A stretch of DNA of 64,000 nt from Sipunculus nudus. Taxonomy: Eukaryota > Annelida > Sipuncula > Golfingiida > Sipunculidae. The notes under the pieces were generated by a model. It saw only the letters and a program-made list of their open reading frames with translations. It made no database searches and was not told where the DNA came from. How positions within the stretch are numbered: position 1 is the stretch's first letter; each line of letters opens with the position of its first letter. The position numbers were made by a program, and so were the translations under genes. The stretch covers positions 46,817,327 through 46,881,326 of the forward strand of contig CM049308.1 of assembly GCA_026874595.1 (NCBI GenBank). The letters are read 5' to 3'. This document shows, in pieces, positions 38,591 to 49,776 of the stretch.

Positions 38591-38600
38591 AAGAGGGAAG
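38591..38600 (+). other. Polypurine tract
   Basis: AAGAGGGAAG lies one base before the 3' LTR, the expected plus-strand primer site. Confidence 0.7.
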
Positions 38601-38601
38601 A

Positions 38602-38796
38602 TGTAGTGATACGTCTATTTTATCATGTGGACTAACATTGTCACTCTACCTCAGTATCAAAACGTGCGTAGTAATTTGGCATTAGATATAAAGTAGTTCT
38701 GTCGACATGGCTGCTCGTATCCTGTATTGAAGTTGACATTAAATGTGTGTAAAGTTACCTGGGTTGTGAACTCGCTTGCACACTAATATTATAACA
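38602..38796 (+). repeat. 3' LTR
   Basis: Begins TGTAGTGATACG and ends attataaca. It keeps the TG...CA ends and is followed at once by the CTATG target duplication. Confidence 0.92.
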
Positions 38797-39240
38797 CTAT
38801 GAATCTTTGATTGTCTCCCTATTTAGGGCTACTGGGTATTGTCTCTTTCTGCCTATCGTGCTGAAGCCCTGACAGGTTATCTTCTGCAAATAAACTCTTT
38901 TACTCTCAATCAAAAACTTGCACAATGAAAACGATAAAAATTGCACTAGGAACCTGTGTGTTGTTTGCAGAGTGGCAAATACGGTGTTTTACCGCTACTG
39001 AGTTATACCGCTATTTTAAGTGCTCCAAATCATTTATCAAGTGACAGATGCACAAACCTTGTTGTAAAACATTCTGAAACGATGTTCATTGGTATATACT
39101 TCATTTGATATATTTGTTTATATTAGCTTGATTTTTTCCCTTGCATTTGTTAACATTTTTTAGGGTAAACTTTTACTTCATATGATATATTTGATTAAAT
39201 TCTTAAGGGGTATATTTTTACCATATTTGATATATTGTGT
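38797..39240. other. Unique sequence after the retrotransposon
   Basis: The target duplication CTATG is followed by about 440 bp without recognised repeats or coding frames. Confidence 0.5.
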
Positions 39241-39560
39241 TTTTGGCAAACCTGTGAGCTTATGCCATGGTGTGGCATCGTCCGTCGTTGTGTAGTGCGT
39301 CCTCTCTACTTTAACCATACCTAACTCAAAAATGGCAAGGGCTAGCAGCACCAAATGTTTGCAAATAATCAATCATCACAAAAAATCTATCGGATTTTTT
39401 TCTAACTCCATTTTCTTAGATTTTAAAGGGAAGAAGCTAAAAAACATTAAAAAATGTTCTTCTCCGAAACCATGCTGCCAAATTGTCCGTTCATCTGTCC
39501 CAATAATCCTCCATGGCAAAAAGAACATATCCGAAAAATCCTGACTGATACATCCTAGTT

Positions 39561-40310
39561 GTATTCGCCAAAACGCCGCCGCCTCTGACCTTTCCTCTCT
39601 GCCCAGCATCCATTTGTGCGTCTGTTTCCACACATAAACCCACATATCTTGAGAACTGTTTGACTGATCAAGAAAAAATTTTGTACAAGTGTAGCCCTTG
39701 GATAGCTTTATAACATCAGAAATAATGGTGGCGCCATCTACATCCATGTTTGCACAGTGTCCATCTGTTCATGTGCCTTGGGTTAAAATCACTCATATCT
39801 CTGCAGTGGTTTGACTAATTCACCTGAAATTTGGCATGCATATACATCCTGGATAGCTTTCTTTAGATTTTATGACAGGTGGGGCCACCTACATTCACGT
39901 TCATGCTGCAGACATCCATGCTTATATCTCCGGACAAGTTTGATGTTTCTTCCTGAAAATTTTGCATGTGTATAGATCTCTCATAGCTCTTAATCATATA
40001 CAAAAGTGGTGGTGCCACCTGCCACCATTTTTGCACAGCGTCCGTCTGTTTGTCTGCCATTGGCTAAAATCACTCCTATCTCAGTAGTGGTTTGACTTGT
40101 CTGCTTAAAATTTTGCATGTTTATACATCTTGGACAGCTTTCTGGATTTTGTGGTAGGTGGCGCAACCTACATACACATTTCAGCTGCAGACATCCAGGC
40201 TATTATGCAACACACCTTACTCTATTTCCCCTTGCCACTTAATCCATGCACCCGTCCCACTCTGAATTTGGCGGATACACATAGTTGCTTGTTGACTATT
40301 TGTATTCTAG
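39561..40310 (+). mobile_element. Family A element
   Basis: Starts gtattcgccaaaacgcc, with a weak 5' hairpin. It ends with arm GGCGGATAC, hairpin ATAGTTGCTTGTTGACTAT, ttgtatt-type spacer and CTAG at 40307-40310. The body has three palindrome sites, two decayed (GGTGGTGCCACC near 40008 and GGTGGGGCCACC near 39879). Confidence 0.78.
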
Positions 40311-40314
40311 TTTT

Positions 40315-42027
40315 TATGCCCCCACCACAAAGTGGCCGGGGCATATAGTTTTACCCATGTCCGTCCTTCCGTCCTTCCGAAATCAAACAGGTGTACGGAC
40401 TTTTTTTCGCAATGCCTGCAGATATTGGCCTGATTTTTGGTGTATGGGCAGATATAGACCAGTTACAGATCGAGTTCGCTTTTCGTCCCGGTTGACCTAC
40501 TTTTGACCATTTTACGGCCCCTAAACTTAGAAAATTTCATGAAAAATAGAAATATTCATGACAGATACACATGTACAGACTTTTTTTCGCAATGCCTGCA
40601 GATATTGGCCTGATTTTTGGTGTGTGAACAGATATAGACCTGTTACAGATCGAGTTAGCGTTTCGTCCTGGTTGACCTACTTTTGACCGTTTTACGGCTC
40701 CTGAACATAGAAAATTTCATGAAAAATATGAAATTTCATGACAAATACACATGTACAGACTTTTATTCGCAGTGCCTGCAGATATTGGCCTGATTTTTGG
40801 TGTGTGGACAGATATAGACCAGTTACAGATCGAGTTCGCGTTTCGTCCCAGTTGACCTACTTTTGACCGTTTTACGGCTCCTAAACTAAGAAATTTTCAT
40901 GAAAAATAGAAATATTCATGACAGATACACATGTACAGACTTTTTTTCGCAATGCCTGCAGATATTGGCCTGATTTTTGGTGTGTGGGCAGATATAGAAC
41001 AGTTACAGATCGAGTTTACGTTTCATGCCAGTTGACCTACTTTTGACCGTTTTACAGCTCCTGAACTTAGAAAATTTCATGAAAAATAGAAATATTCATG
41101 ACAGATACACATGTACAGACTTTATTTCGCAATGCCTGCAGATATTGGCCTAATTTTTGGTGTGTGGATAGATATAGACCAGTTACAGATAGAGTTCACG
41201 TTTTGTCCTGGTTGACCCACTTTTGACCATTTTACGGCTCCTGAACATAGAAAATTTCATGAAAAATATGAAATTTCATGACAAATACACATGTACGGAT
41301 TTTTTTTTCGCAATGCCTGCAGATATTGGCCTGATTTTTGGTGTGTGGGCAGATAATGACCAGTTACAGATCGAGTTCTTGTTTTGTCTCAGTTGACTTA
41401 CTTTTGACCGTTTGACGGTGCTCTAACATAGAAAATTTCATAAAAAGGTGCACATGTATGGACTTTTTTTCGCAGTGCCTGCAGATACAGGCCTGATTTT
41501 TGGTGTGTAGGCAGATAATGACCAGTTACAGATTGAGTTCTTGTTTTGTCTCAGTTGACTTACTTTTGACCATTTGACTGCTCCTGAACATAGAAAGTTT
41601 CATGAAAAATATAAATTTTCATAACAAATGCATATGTACTGACTTTTTTTCCTCAATGCCTGCAGATACCACCCTGATTTTTTTTGTGTGGGCAGATAAT
41701 GACAGTTACAGATTGAGTTTGCGTTTCATCCCGGTTGACCTACTTTTGATTGTTTAACGGCTCCTAAACATAGAAAATTTCATGAAAGACAGAAATTTTT
41801 ATGGAAAATGCACATGTATGGACTTTTTTTCAAAATGCCTGCATATACTGGCATGATTTTTGGTGTGTTGCTTGATAATGACCCGTTACAGATCGAGTTT
41901 GCATTTTGCCCTTGTTGACCTACTTTTGACCATACGACACCTCCTGAACTTAAAAAATTTTCCAAATTTTACAAATGTTTCTAATTTGCCCAAGGCGGGG
42001 GCATTCGTGTCGTTCCGACACATCTAG
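40315..42027 (+). mobile_element. Family E element with about nine 180-bp tandem units
   Basis: The 5' arm ATGCCCCC folds onto GGGGCAT. The 3' end has GGGGGCAT, perfect hairpin GTGTCGttcCGACAC, at and CTAG at 42024-42027. Between them is a tandem array (about 40380-41960) of 180-bp units marked by tgcctgcagatattggcctg and cagttacagatcgagtt, with divergence rising toward the 3' side. No coding frames. Confidence 0.8.
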
Positions 42028-43312
42028 TTGTGTTGTGTGCACCCATGCTAGAATTTCAGCAGTGATGTTTGTTTGTTTCTTGTTCTGAGTGGTTAGTACT
42101 TGTATTATTCATATACATGTTTCACATGTTCTTGAAAAGTAATGGTCCAGCATTGAAGCATTATACCTGGTGTTATCTCATTGCACAGGTTCGCATTAGG
42201 CCTGTAGGCCTTTTTTTTCAAATTTTACGCATTTGTTTATCAATTTTTTTATACCTTCAAAGATGTGGTTGTCTGTTAACAGGGCACAAATCAAAACCAT
42301 TGGACCTCGAATCTTCTTACTTGACATCCAGGGAGGTCCATGAAGATTCTCCATGGAATCCTGAAATTAGGTCTCGGGTCTCTCCAAGCTAAGGGGCTCA
42401 GATGAACCATCCCAAAATAATTAAAAATTTGTTAGGAAAGCTCCTGTATCTGAACAGCTTATGCATTGATCACCATGATTCTTTTGCATGCATATTAATC
42501 ATGGAGTGTTTCATCAGTTCCTGCAGTTCTCAAATTTTACACATTTTTAGGGCCCCACTTTACAAGCATTGCCCTATAGTGATCACCGTGTCAGTCCGTC
42601 CTTACATCCGTCCATCCGTGCTTCCGTCCTTCTGTCAGTGACACTTTCTTTCACGCTCGATAACTCAACAACGTCATACTGCAGCTTTCCCAAATTCACA
42701 GGGATGATTGGTACCTATGAGGGCTCCAGACCTATTGAATTACAGACATGTTGGAATTCCGATATGGCTGCCACACCCCAATCGCCAATTTTCTTTTGCG
42801 CAAGATAACTCAGTAACAACATACTGCAGCTTTCCCAAATTCACAGGGAAGATTGGTACCTGTGACGGCTCCAGACCTATCGAATTACAGACATGTCGGA
42901 ATTCCAATATGGCCCCGACAGCCCAATTGCTCATTTTCCTTTTCGCGCGAGATAACTCAACAACAACAGACTGCAGCTTTCCCCAATTCACAGGGATGAT
43001 TGGTACCTATGACGGCTCCAGACCTAACGAATTACAGACTTGTTGGAATCCCAATGTGGCCCCAACAGCCCCATCCCTGATTTTCTTTCTTGTGAGATAA
43101 CTCAACAACAACATACTGCAGCTTTCTCAAATTCACAGGGATGGTTTGTACTTATGAGGGCTCCAGACCTATTGATTTACAGACCTCGAAATTCTGATAT
43201 GGCCCCAAAAACCTGATCGCTGATTTTCTTTCGCGCACGATAACTCAACAACCACCGACTGCAGTTTTCCCAAATTCACAGGGATGATTGGTCCCTTTGA
43301 AGGCTTCAGATC

Positions 43313-44176
43313 AAGGCCTCGAATCTGACGACAGGCAACTGGCAGATGCCGGTTAAAATTGGCTGGCTGCGGTCAGCCAAGATCCTGACCGACAGCTGCC
43401 GGTCAAAAAAATTCCTCACTGCATCCTTCTTGTCTGTACACAATCACAATTGCAACCACTAAAAAAAACCTTAGTGTTGCTGGTACCCTGTTTACCAGGA
43501 AACTGGCCTTGGAAACCAACAAATGAGCCGATAATCTCTTCCAGTGAAACATGGTGTCGCTAAGCTAGCCACCATTCGGATCAACTCGGGGAAAATTCCG
43601 GGAACATTTCAAATAAAAATGGCTACCGGTCAGCCATCAGAAAAATGATCTTTTATGGCTGGCCGTTTTAGCCAATCATAGCTAAGCATAGCGGTTACTG
43701 CAGTGTGGGCTACACGTCTACATTATGTTATGCGTTATCCGATTGGTCCGCTGTATAAGGATATTGGTAATACAGTTTCACATGAAACTACATCGTATCC
43801 ACGCTGTGTTCAGTTGTAAAAACCTGCGTACCTCGTGTTTAACATATATAGTATATAAATAAATACTGATAAATATATCTAAAACAAGGTCTATCATCGT
43901 CCATAATTTAAAATTAGGCCTGTTTTTAAATTATTACCTGGTTAAAAAATTCCCATTTCTCAACCCCCGTCCGTTTCTCCATTTCACCCACCGTCATCAC
44001 TTGAGACTTGTATGCATGGCAGGTAAACACAGAGCACAGTACTCAGTTCACGTGCACCCAAAAATATTGCAAACAAATGAAAAAAAATGAAAACTGCCTG
44101 TCAAATTTCTTTGTTGCCTGTCAAGTTCAAATTTGAAAGGCAGATGTAGCTTGTTATTTCCAAAAATGAAATTAGA
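43313..44176. mobile_element. Possible hAT-like insertion in the F array
   Basis: It interrupts the 140-bp array unit (ctccagacctattgaatt). Its ends are weak inverted repeats: AGGCCTCGAAT on the left and AGGCCTCTAAT (reverse complement) on the right. The flanks tcagatca and tgagacct could be a diverged 8-bp duplication of ccagacct. Inside are inverted GACAGGCAA/TTGCCTGTC words. No transposase frame. Confidence 0.4.
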
Positions 44177-45580
44177 GGCCTGAGACCTATTGAATTAATG
44201 ACCTCTTGGAATTCCAATATGGCTAACAGACTACATCCAGTGATTTTCTATTGCACACATTATTTCAAACATATCTTCTTTAATATCATTTGATCCAGTA
44301 GGAATTTTTTCCTCATGCATATTGATAAAAACCTGTTTCTGTTTGTCATATTTTTAAGGAACCTGTGAGCTTATGCGATGGTGTGGCGTCGTCTGGCTCA
44401 GGCGTCCGGCGTCTGTACATTAACCCATACTATCTTGAAAACGGCAAGAGTTAGCATCAAGAAATTTTATGCAAAAAGTTAGTCATCTAAAAAACATGGA
44501 TTTTGCTTATTTTTTGGCTAACTGCATTTTTTTGATTTTATAGGGAAAAAGCTAAAAAAGCTTTAAAAATCTTCTATGAAACTGTTCAGCCAAATTGTCC
44601 AATGTTTCACAGAAATGATCCCTGGAACAATCTCTCCCAAGTTTGTTCGAATGGTTTAAGTTCGGTGTTTTTTGGCCAAGTTACACCTAGTTGAACTTAG
44701 TCATCTGTCCAAAAAAGCATACTAAAATTACAATCTTAGAAATGGCCAGAGCTATCATCACCAAATTTTATGCCAGTGTTGGTCACATGAGTCATATATG
44801 AAATTCAGGTATTGGTGGCGCCACCTGCATCGACCTCCTTTTTTTGTAAGGGGGTCATTGGTTATCTGTATATTAACCCATAATTTCTCAGGAATAGCAG
44901 GAGCTACCATCCCCAGATTTTATGCAATAATCTGTCACATATCAAATGTTGTGGAATTCAGCTAATTTTTTTTGCTATCTGCTTCTTGTAAATGGATCAG
45001 CCATATTGTTCAATATTTTATAGAAATGATCCCAGAGGCAATAAAGCCCTCTCAGGTTTGTTTAAATGGTTTGCTTTTGATGAGTTTTAGTGCAGTTAAA
45101 CAAATTTGACCAGTCATCTTGCCAAGTAACCAGATTGACATAGTTATCTCAGAAATGACAGAAGCTAGCATTACCAAGTATTGTACAAATGTTGGTCACA
45201 TGACTCATATTTGAAGTTGCAGATTTTGTGGTGCCACCTATATTGACCTGTTTTTTATGGGCAAAAACCTCTTAATTTTAGCCTTTTTCAGCTTAATATG
45301 TTTATGATGAAAATGTTAAGTTGATTCGTTCAATTTTTCAAAAGAATTATCCTAGGACATGGTTCTTTCAGTCATATCAGAAAAGTTTAAGTTGGTCTTA
45401 TGGCCATTATCATGTCTAACTCAAATGTGAGGACTGCAAAACTGTTCTTCTACAAAATTATTGTTTCAATTATAACTTCTGTAACATGGCACAAAAATTA
45501 TTCTTAGGTGGCCTTTGTTCAAGTTTACTTGAATGATTTTGGCAGAATTATTGGACCTTTAACAATGAAAGAACTGCATT

Positions 45581-46886
45581 TTTAGTGAACCTGTGAGCTT
45601 ATGCGATGGTGCGGAATCGTCTGTCGTGCATCATTGGTCGTCTGTACATTAACCATAGCTATCTCAAAAACGGCAGAAGCTAGCATCACCAATTTTTTTG
45701 CAAATAATCAGTCATCTGAAAAACTCTATCTGATTTTGTTTAATTTTTTTCTAACTGCATTTTCTTCGATTTTATAGGGAAAAAGCTAAAAAAGCTTTAA
45801 AAATCTTCTTCTCCAAAACTGTCTAGCCAAATTGTCCAATATTTCACAGAAATGATCCCTGGAACAATCCTTCTCAAGTTTGTTCGAATGGTTCCAGTTC
45901 GGAGATTTCTGGCTGAGTTACAGGAGGTTTGACTATGTCATCTGTCTAAAAAAGCACACTAAAATTAAAATCTCAGAAATGGCTAGAGCTATAATCACCA
46001 AATTTTATACCAATGTTTGTCACACTTGCACCACCTACATTGATGTGTTTTTTACAAGCGGAAATGTAATTTTAAACTCTTCTAGCTTGTACACTGATTT
46101 ATGATGAAACTGTCAGGCTGATTGCTTTAAACTTTACAAGAATTATTCTATGGTAGGGTTCTGCCAGTTTTATAAGAATAGATTGGGTAAATGCAGCTTT
46201 AAAAAAACAGTGTAGCCAATTGAAAAAGGCTTTCTGTGTTTGAAAACATTTTTGACAACATGCTGAGTTTCAGCAGCCAAGTTAATAGCGTCCATTTGTG
46301 CGTCTGTTTCCACACATAAACCCACATATCTCAGGAACCGTTTGACCGATCAGGCTAAAAATTTTGCACAAATGTAGCCCTTTGATAGCTTTATAATATA
46401 CACTAAAAATGGTGGCACCACCTGCAACCACATATGCACAGCGTCCATCTTTTCATCTGCCTTGGGATAAAATCACTCATATCTTGGCAGTGGTTTAACT
46501 TTTCCACCTGAAATTTTGCAGGTTTATACATTCTGGACAGCTCTCTTGATTTTATGACAGGTGGCACCACCCAGGTTTACTCTGCAGACATCCATGCTAA
46601 TATGCAACACACCTCACTCTATTCCCCTTGCCACTTAATCCATGCCTCACTTCACCCCTCCCACTCTGATTTCTGGGGATACACATAGTCGCTTGTCGAC
46701 TACCCATATTCTAGTTTTAAAATGTCCTAGTCTGAAACTTGCAGGTCCGAAAAGTCCATTTTGCTGAAATCATAATGACTAAGGTAGATATGCAGGACTT
46801 AAGAGGATCAATATCAAATCTTAAAAATAAACCTCCATTCATACTCCCAAACTTTGCACAGGTTCACATTAGGCCTGTAGACCTTG
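45581..46886 (+). mobile_element. Family D element nested in D, containing a truncated A
   Basis: Starts tttagtgaacctgtgagctt and ends GGTTCACATT, AGGCCTGTAGACCT hairpin and CTTG at 46883-46886. The sister copy lacks it: the empty site is at about 7805-7830 (aaagaactgaatctttt). This gives both boundaries by direct comparison. Confidence 0.8.
46287..46714 (+). mobile_element. Family A element, 5'-truncated
   Basis: Begins inside the A body (agcgtccatttgtgcgtctg) and ends with hairpin ATAGTCGCTTGTCGACTAC and CTAG at 46711-46714. It sits in D, whose sequence resumes as in 22100 (tcctagtccgaaacttgc). Confidence 0.7.
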
Positions 46887-47660
46887 TTTATTAATCTAGA
46901 TATTTTGATTAAAAAGTTTATGAATATTTCAGCTAGAAAAAAAGCATTTTAGCCAAAGTCTTTCAGTATGTGTAAACAGATTTGCCAACAGGCCAAGATT
47001 GTGTCTGTATATTTAAATAGGTTAAGAAACTGCCAACTGTTTCAGATTTGACAATAGACAAAGAGTTCATTCAGTGCCGCCAGATATAGGTCAAGAGTTT
47101 GGTCAGTGCAGCCAAGCACAAGGCATGTGATCCCCTCATGGGTGACATGTGAACACCTATGGGCACCATGTGATCACCTCATGGGTGTCATGCCACTCAG
47201 GGCTAAATGTGGAGCCAATCTATTTATAGCTTTGGCAGACTGCCAACTGTATCTGATTAGGCAACAGGCTAAGAGTTCACTCAGTGCAGCCAGGTACAGG
47301 TCAAAAGTTCACCTAGTCTAGACAGGTGCAGGTTATGAGTTCACTCAGTGCAGTAGCCTGAGCCATCAAATTTGTCACAGTTCACTCGGGGCAACTACCT
47401 TTCTCACCTAAGCCTGGTCAGCCCCATGCATCAGACTCAAGGGTAGTTTGATGTATTGACCTGATATTATGACCTGTCTATGTGTCTTTGATGGCTTTCT
47501 CGTTCACAAGACAGGTGTAACCACCTACAATGACTTTTGCATACCGATGTGCCTGCTTATTTCTATAGAGGAATTAAACATATCATCCTGAAATTGGGCA
47601 TATTTATACCTATCGAGTAGTTTTGTCGTATACAAGACTGGTGGTGCCAGCTACAATCAT

Positions 47661-49227
47661 TTTTAACTCAGCTGACTGTAAGTCAACTGAGGTGTAGGAA
47701 TGGCACCTGTCCATCCGGACGTCCGGGCGTCCGGCAGTCCGTTAGCAGGGCACAAATCCTAACAGCTGGTCCTGGAAACATCTAAGTTAAGATCCAGGGA
47801 GGTCAATAAAAAATCCAATCAGAAACCTGACATTAGGTCACTGCGACCTATATCCTTCGAACTATGGAGCTTGAAAGTACCCCTCAGAATAGTAAAAAAT
47901 TTGATACGAAACCTCCAATATCTTGATAATTAATGCATGGTTTGTCATAAATCTTGCCTTGATTATTGACCATGACTAGTTTTGTCAGTTCCTGAAACGT
48001 GGTGGCGCCACCTGTATTTTTCCTATTTTAACGAATATTTTTCTAATTATTTACTATAAAATGACAATAATCATGTCAGTTTCTCAGCTGTGTTTACGCC
48101 TGGTGTCCCAAAACCTGGTCTGTTTATTGATCACAAGTGGATGCCCTATCACCCTGTCTATCTGTCTGTTTGTATGTCTGTCTGTCTGTCAATCCGTCCA
48201 TCCACACAAATTTCCAGATGATAACTACAGGTTGGATTGGCACATGGATTTCAAACTTGACTTACACATGGCCCACCACTAAAGCAAGAACCTGTATGAT
48301 TTTAGGGTCGTGAGGTCAATGGTCAAGGTCACAGGACTCACTTAATTAAAAAGATTATGGCTGCATTTTAAGCCAAGCTTTTCATCCCAAACTTTCCATC
48401 TTGCGCATATAGCTGACTCGCCAGTATGGGGAGAGCATAAATTAATTTGGGGTCACAAGGTCAAAAGTCAAGGTCACAGGGGCCATCTGTTCACAAAATA
48501 GTTTCCAGATGATAACTCCAGTTCAGTTTGACATATTGGTTTCAATCTTAACTTATAGATGGCCAACCACTAAAGTAAGAACCATGTCAATTTTTGGGTC
48601 CAAAGGTCAAAGGTCAAGGTCACAGGACCCATTTCTTTAAAAGAAATGTGTATGCATTTGAAGCCAAACTTTTCATCGCAAACCTTCCATCTTCAAGATA
48701 TTGCTAACCTGCCTCAAGGGGAAGATTCTGTTTGATTTTTGGGTCATAGGTCAAGGTCACAGGGCCCATCCATTCACAAATTAGTTTATGGTGATTATTC
48801 TAATTTGGATAGACAGACTGGTTTCAAACTTGATTTAATATTGACCGACTACTTAAGTTAATTCGTTTTGATTTTTCAGGGTCCAGCGATCTAAGTTAAA
48901 GGTCACAGAAGCGACATCTTTGAAAAGATTGTGGATGTGCTGTAAATCAAACTTTTCATCCTGAACTTTCCAACATTCACACATGGCTTACTTGCCCAAA
49001 GTGAGGAAACCTTTAGAATTTGAGGTTATCTGGTCAGAGGTCAAGGTCACTTTTTAAAAGATTGTTATAATAATCCTAATGCTGCAAGTTCAAGGATATT
49101 AAGTTCTAAGATTTATTGGTCACAAGGTCATTGGTTAAGGTCACAGGACTGTCATTCTGAAATAAATTTCTTTAAAAAGATCCTTATAGACAAATTCAGC
49201 TGAGCAATTAGACCCATGGGTCCCTAG
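47661..49227 (+). mobile_element. Family C element inside the second D copy
   Basis: Starts ttttaactcagctgactgta and ends with hairpin GACCCATGGGTC and CTAG at 49224-49227. It is longer than its partner at 8732-9938, with one or two extra internal units (48230-48480). Confidence 0.72.
48604..48622 (+). promoter_or_regulatory. Possible nuclear-receptor site: DR1 plus extended half-site
   Basis: AGGTCAAAGGTCAAGGTCA contains two AGGTCA half-sites one base apart (48604-48616) and an overlapping TCAAGGTCA (48614-48622). Known families: DR1 is bound by RXR, HNF4 and COUP-TF dimers, TCAAGGTCA by FTZ-F1/ERR-type monomers. The same 19 bases occur at 9456-9474 and the DR1 part at 24453-24465. Binding is inferred only. 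Confidence 0.35.
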
Positions 49228-49776
49228 TTGTGTTGTGTGCACCCATGCTAGAATTTCAGCAGTGATGTTTGTGTAATTGTTTCTTATTCAAAATGTTTAG
49301 TACCTGCATTGTTCATATACATGAGAAGTAATGGTCAAGCATTGAAGCATTATACCTGGTGTATTTCCCAATGCACAGGTTCGCATTAGGCCTTTAAGCC
49401 TTGTTCAAATTTAACTTAATTTTGTAACCCATATGTAAACGAGTCCAGCACTAGCAGAAATGCAGGGCCCTCTGAGGATCATTGTCTGACCACATCTAGT
49501 TTTCTCTATTTTTGACACCTTCAAAGAGGGGCATGGTTGTTTGTTAACAAGTCACAAATTGTAACAGTTGCAACTGGACTCTTCTTACTTAACATCCAGA
49601 GAGGTCCATGCAAAATCTCCTAAGAAACCATAAATTAGGTCTCTGTTACCCATATCCTCTGAGCTAAGCTTCAGTTGAATGGGGATACCATCTACAAAAT
49701 GTAGCATTCTGATGATGAAATTCCTTTTGTGAATGTCTTCTTAGTCAGCTGAGCGTCATGGCCCATGGGTCACTTG

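Larger units (their letters stand above)
25977..38796 (+). mobile_element. Decayed Ty3/Gypsy-type LTR retrotransposon with two internal insertions
   Basis: Two direct LTRs of about 195 bp (25977-26169 and 38602-38796; about 16-18 differences by eye) are flanked by a perfect 5-bp target duplication CTATG (25972-25976 and 38797-38801). A primer-binding site follows the 5' LTR and a purine tract precedes the 3' LTR. Gag, protease, RT, RNase H and integrase pieces occur in that order, which is the Ty3/Gypsy order. Removing the insertions at about 27409-31790 and 33081-37063 leaves about 4.4 kb, a normal size. Stops, frameshifts and deletions in every domain show it is dead. Confidence 0.92.
39241..42213 (+). 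mobile_element. Family D element carrying A and E insertions
   Basis: Starts ttttggcaaacctgtgagct. The body stops at catcctagtt (39560), where an A element and then an E element follow in tandem. After E, the D-type tail (gtgttgtgtgcaccca ... GCACAGGTTCGC, AGGCCTGTAGGCC) closes the element near 42213. The final CTTG is blurred into a T run. Confidence 0.68.
44351..49403 (+). mobile_element. Family D element, second copy of the composite D+C unit
   Basis: Collinear with 5441-10116, including the internal C element at the same place. It starts tttttaaggaacctgtgagc and ends GCACAGGTTCGC, hairpin, CTTG at 49400-49403. It differs by carrying one extra insertion, the D element at 45581-46886. Its flanks (family F body) are unlike those of the first copy (family C body). 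Confidence 0.75.
42550..49499 (+). mobile_element. Family F element, interrupted by a hAT-like insert and by D at 44351-49403
   Basis: Starts ttagggccccactttacaag, with partner gcattgccct and a gtccgtcc-rich leader. About five units of about 140 bp follow (gataactcaacaacaaca, ctgcagctttcccaaattca). The 3' end is at 49463-49499 with GCAGGGCCCT, an imperfect hairpin (GGATCATTGTCTGACC) and CTAG at 49496-49499. It is nested in a C-ending element whose body is continuous across the join. Confidence 0.65.
42214..49776 (+). mobile_element. C-ending element (outermost of a nest), interrupted 42550-49499
   Basis: The left part (42214-42549) and right part (49500-49776) share the body order caccttcaaagag, ggttgtttgttaac, catccagggaggtcc. 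The right part ends with CAGCTGAGC, hairpin GGCCCATGGGTC-type and CTTG at 49773-49776. The left edge is unclear. The 54-bp satellite starts at the next base. Confidence 0.58.

Noticed and set aside
25977-38796. Endogenous retrovirus instead of a retrotransposon
   Set aside because: No envelope-like frame lies between integrase and the 3' LTR (only about 260 bp there), so an LTR retrotransposon is the simpler call.
42569-43100. 79-130-codon open frames in the F tandem units
   Set aside because: They follow the 140-bp unit; the repeated peptide blocks mirror the DNA repeat.
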